DNA of 6,559 nucleotides from JAICLL01 sp035252155 (lineage in GTDB: Bacteria > Planctomycetota > Planctomycetia > Pirellulales > JAICIG01), in contig DATFDL010000740.1 in assembly GCA_035252155.1 (NCBI GenBank), positions 1-6,559 on the forward strand, read 5' to 3'. Position 1 is the stretch's first letter. Each line of letters begins with the position of its first letter. The notes beneath the pieces were generated by a model. That model did no database searches. It was given only the letters and a program-made list of their open reading frames with translations, and was not told where the DNA came from. Made by a program: the position numbers and the translations under genes. Positions 4,765 through 6,559 of this stretch are shown here, one piece after another.

Positions 4765-6559
4765 ATGCTCTCGCAATTTCACCCCATCGTCGCCGCTTGG
4801 TTTCAGTCCCGCTTCGGTGAGCCAACCGACGCCCAACGGCTCGGCTGGCCGGAAATCATGGCCGACCGGCACACGCTGATCGCCGCCCCCACCGGCTCGG
4901 GCAAAACACTGGCCGCGTTTCTGGTTTGCATCGACCGGCTGCTGCGACAGGCCATCGACGGAAACCTGCCCGACGAAACGCAGGTGGTCTACGTCTCGCC
5001 GCTCAAGGCGCTCTCGAATGATATTCACCGCAATCTCGAAACGCCGCTGGCGCAAATCAGCGAGGCCGCGCGGGCCGCGGGTCACGCGCTGCCCGAGTTG
5101 CGAGTGATGGTGCGCACCGGCGATACGCCCGCCTCGGCACGGCAGTCGATGGTCCGCCGCCCACCGCACATTGTGGTGACCACGCCCGAATCGCTTTATC
5201 TGCTGCTCACGTCGGGCAAGGGCCGCGAAATGCTGCGCACGGTGCGAACCGTGATTGTCGATGAAATCCACGCCTTGGCCCGCGACAAGCGCGGCTCGCA
5301 CCTGAGCTTGTCGCTCGAGCGGCTGGCGGCGCTTTGCCCCCAGCCGCTGACGCGCATCGGGCTGTCGGCCACGCAGCGGCCCATCGACGAGATCGCCCGC
5401 TTCTTGGTGGGCAATCGCGAGTCGAGCGACGGCGCGCCGGCCGATTGCAGCATTGTCGACGCGGGACATTTGCGCTCGCTCGACGTGGCGATCGAACTAC
5501 CGCGGGCCGAGCTTACCGCAGTCTGCTCGCACGAAACTTGGGACGAAATCTATGAGCGGTTAGCCGAGTTGATCCGCGCTCATCGCAGTACGTTGATCTT
5601 CGTCAATACCCGGCGGCTTGCCGAGCGAGTTTCGTATCGCCTCCGTGAACTGCTGGGCGAAGAAGCCGTCGCCAGTCATCACGGCAGTCTGTCGAAAGAA
5701 ATTCGACTGTCGGCCGAAAAGCGTTTGCAATCAGGACAACTTAAAGCGATCGTCGCTACCGCCTCATTGGAGCTGGGAATCGACGTCGGCTACATCGACC
5801 TGGTTTGCCAGATCGGCTCGCCGCGGTCGATCGCCACGTTCTTGCAACGCGTGGGCCGCGCGGGCCACTCCATCGGCCGCGTGCCTTGTGGGCGGCTGTT
5901 TCCGCTCACGCGCGACGAGCTGCTGGAATGCCTGGCGGTGATCCGCGCGGTGCGTAGCCGCCGGCTCGACCGGATCGAAATCCCCCAAGCGCCGCTCGAT
6001 ATTCTCGCGCAGCAAATCGTCGCCGCGGTGTCGGGAGGCGAATGGAGCGAAGGCGATCTCTATCGGCTATGTCGCGGCGCCTGGCCCTATCGCGAGTTGA
6101 GCCGCGGCGATTTTGATTCGGTCATCGAGATGCTCAGCGAGGGAGTCAGCCCGCGAACACGACAGGGCGCCTATCTTCATCGCGACCAGGTTCACGGGCG
6201 GCTGCGAGCGCGTCGTTCGGCCCGGCTCGCGGCCTTGACCTCCGGCGGGGCGATTCCCGAAACCGCCGACTATCGCGTGGTCACCCGCGAAGATCGCACG
6301 TTTGTGGGCACGCTCAACGAAGATTTCGCGATTGAGAGTCTGAAAGGCGACGTCTTTCTGCTGGGCAACACTTCGTGGCGCGTGGTCCACGTGCGGGGCG
6401 GCGAAGTGGTGGTCGAGGATGCTCACGCCGCGCCGGCCACCGTGCCGTTTTGGCTCGGCGAAGCGCCGGGCCGCACGGTGGAGCTGTCGGCCGAAGTGTC
6501 GGCGCTACGCGAAGAACTTGCCAGGAAAGTAGGCGGCGTTGAGAGCCCGGAGGATGGCC
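4765..6559 (+). CDS. lhr: Lhr-family superfamily 2 DNA helicase (N-terminal 598 residues, cut by window edge)
   Basis: ATP-dependent 3'-5' single-strand DNA translocase and helicase of the Lhr family, cytoplasmic, linked to DNA repair. The first 598 residues are present; the core of the family is about 850-900 residues and long forms reach about 1,500, so which form this is cannot be told. Motifs seen in order: Q-like FGEPTDAQRLGWPEI (17-31); Walker A APTGSGKT (41-48); Ia VYVSPLKALSND (75-86); TTPES (139-143); Walker B DEIH (166-169); III LSATQ (200-204); IV STLIFVNTRR (275-284); V ATASLELGIDVGYIDLV (331-347); VI QRVGRAGHS (361-369). The stretch IGSPRSIATFLQRVGRAGH is diagnostic of Lhr. A winged-helix segment follows (about 408-460, PLDILAQQIVAAVSGGEW), then a beta-rich domain (492-552) with GNTSWRV, whose Trp538 may be the DNA-stacking residue known in mycobacterial Lhr. 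The first ATG fits family N-termini; no ribosome-binding site is obvious. It diverges from the efflux operon. Confidence 0.95.
   Translation, partial: MLSQFHPIVAAWFQSRFGEPTDAQRLGWPEIMADRHTLIAAPTGSGKTLAAFLVCIDRLLRQAIDGNLPDETQVVYVSPLKALSNDIHRNLETPLAQISEAARAAGHALPELRVMVRTGDTPASARQSMVRRPPHIVVTTPESLYLLLTSGKGREMLRTVRTVIVDEIHALARDKRGSHLSLSLERLAALCPQPLTRIGLSATQRPIDEIARFLVGNRESSDGAPADCSIVDAGHLRSLDVAIELPRAELTAVCSHETWDEIYERLAELIRAHRSTLIFVNTRRLAERVSYRLRELLGEEAVASHHGSLSKEIRLSAEKRLQSGQLKAIVATASLELGIDVGYIDLVCQIGSPRSIATFLQRVGRAGHSIGRVPCGRLFPLTRDELLECLAVIRAVRSRRLDRIEIPQAPLDILAQQIVAAVSGGEWSEGDLYRLCRGAWPYRELSRGDFDSVIEMLSEGVSPRTRQGAYLHRDQVHGRLRARRSARLAALTSGGAIPETADYRVVTREDRTFVGTLNEDFAIESLKGDVFLLGNTSWRVVHVRGGEVVVEDAHAAPATVPFWLGEAPGRTVELSAEVSALREELARKVGGVESPEDG

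Noticed and set aside
4410..4766. 118-residue minus-strand open frame spanning the intergenic element
   Set aside because: It runs through both terminal repeats and the internal inverted repeats, has basic low-complexity composition with no recognisable fold, and begins over the helicase start codon. Best explained as chance open frame in GC-rich repeat DNA.
4759..5469. 236-residue minus-strand open frame opposite the helicase gene
   Set aside because: The plus strand carries an unbroken set of helicase motifs here; the minus frame is only its complement.
1..6559. CRISPR array, tRNA or rRNA gene, or defence-system cassette
   Set aside because: No regularly spaced direct repeats, no cloverleaf sequence and no rRNA-like conserved stretch were seen; the Lhr helicase shows no defence-gene neighbours within the window.

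Overview
The window is GC-rich and reads as chromosomal DNA of a Gram-negative-type bacterium. The style suggests a planctomycete, possibly Pirellulales: long proline-rich envelope proteins, weak or absent Shine-Dalgarno sequences, and a CzcA/CusA-like pump subfamily with expanded porter loops. This assignment is an inference from style and remembered family features; no rRNA or marker gene is present.

Layout. On the minus strand, read from about 4317 down to 1, lie three genes of a tripartite RND efflux system in the order outer-membrane factor (TolC/CusC family lipoprotein, 2743-4317), periplasmic adaptor (CusB/CzcB-type membrane fusion protein, 1192-2565) and inner-membrane RND pump (CusA/CzcA type, first 397 residues, running off the left edge). 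The adaptor stop codon directly abuts the pump start codon. Between the outer-membrane factor and the adaptor is a 177-nt spacer. It contains a possible 18-codon leader ORF whose stop overlaps the adaptor start (ATGA), and a small GC-rich hairpin covering the leader's start codon. On the plus strand, diverging from the efflux operon, is the first 598 residues of an Lhr-type superfamily 2 DNA helicase (4765 to the right edge).

The 447-nt divergent intergenic region (4318-4764) holds the most distinctive non-coding structure. Two perfect 22-nt inverted repeats, each itself an 18-nt near-palindrome, bracket about 243 bp and begin and end with TA. Inside is a second, imperfect 24-nt inverted repeat pair. 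This looks like a MITE-like, non-autonomous element of the kind that inserts at TA. A 10-bp direct repeat lies between it and the efflux operon and may sit in that operon's promoter.

Function. The three efflux proteins would form an envelope-spanning proton-driven export complex. The substrate cannot be settled, because the transmembrane half of the pump is outside the window and the adaptor lacks the N-terminal methionine cluster of E. coli CusB. The Lhr helicase is a separate DNA-repair or nucleic-acid remodelling function that merely neighbours the operon. I did not find convincing evidence of a wholly new system; the intergenic repeat element and the possible coupled leader ORF deserve the closest look.
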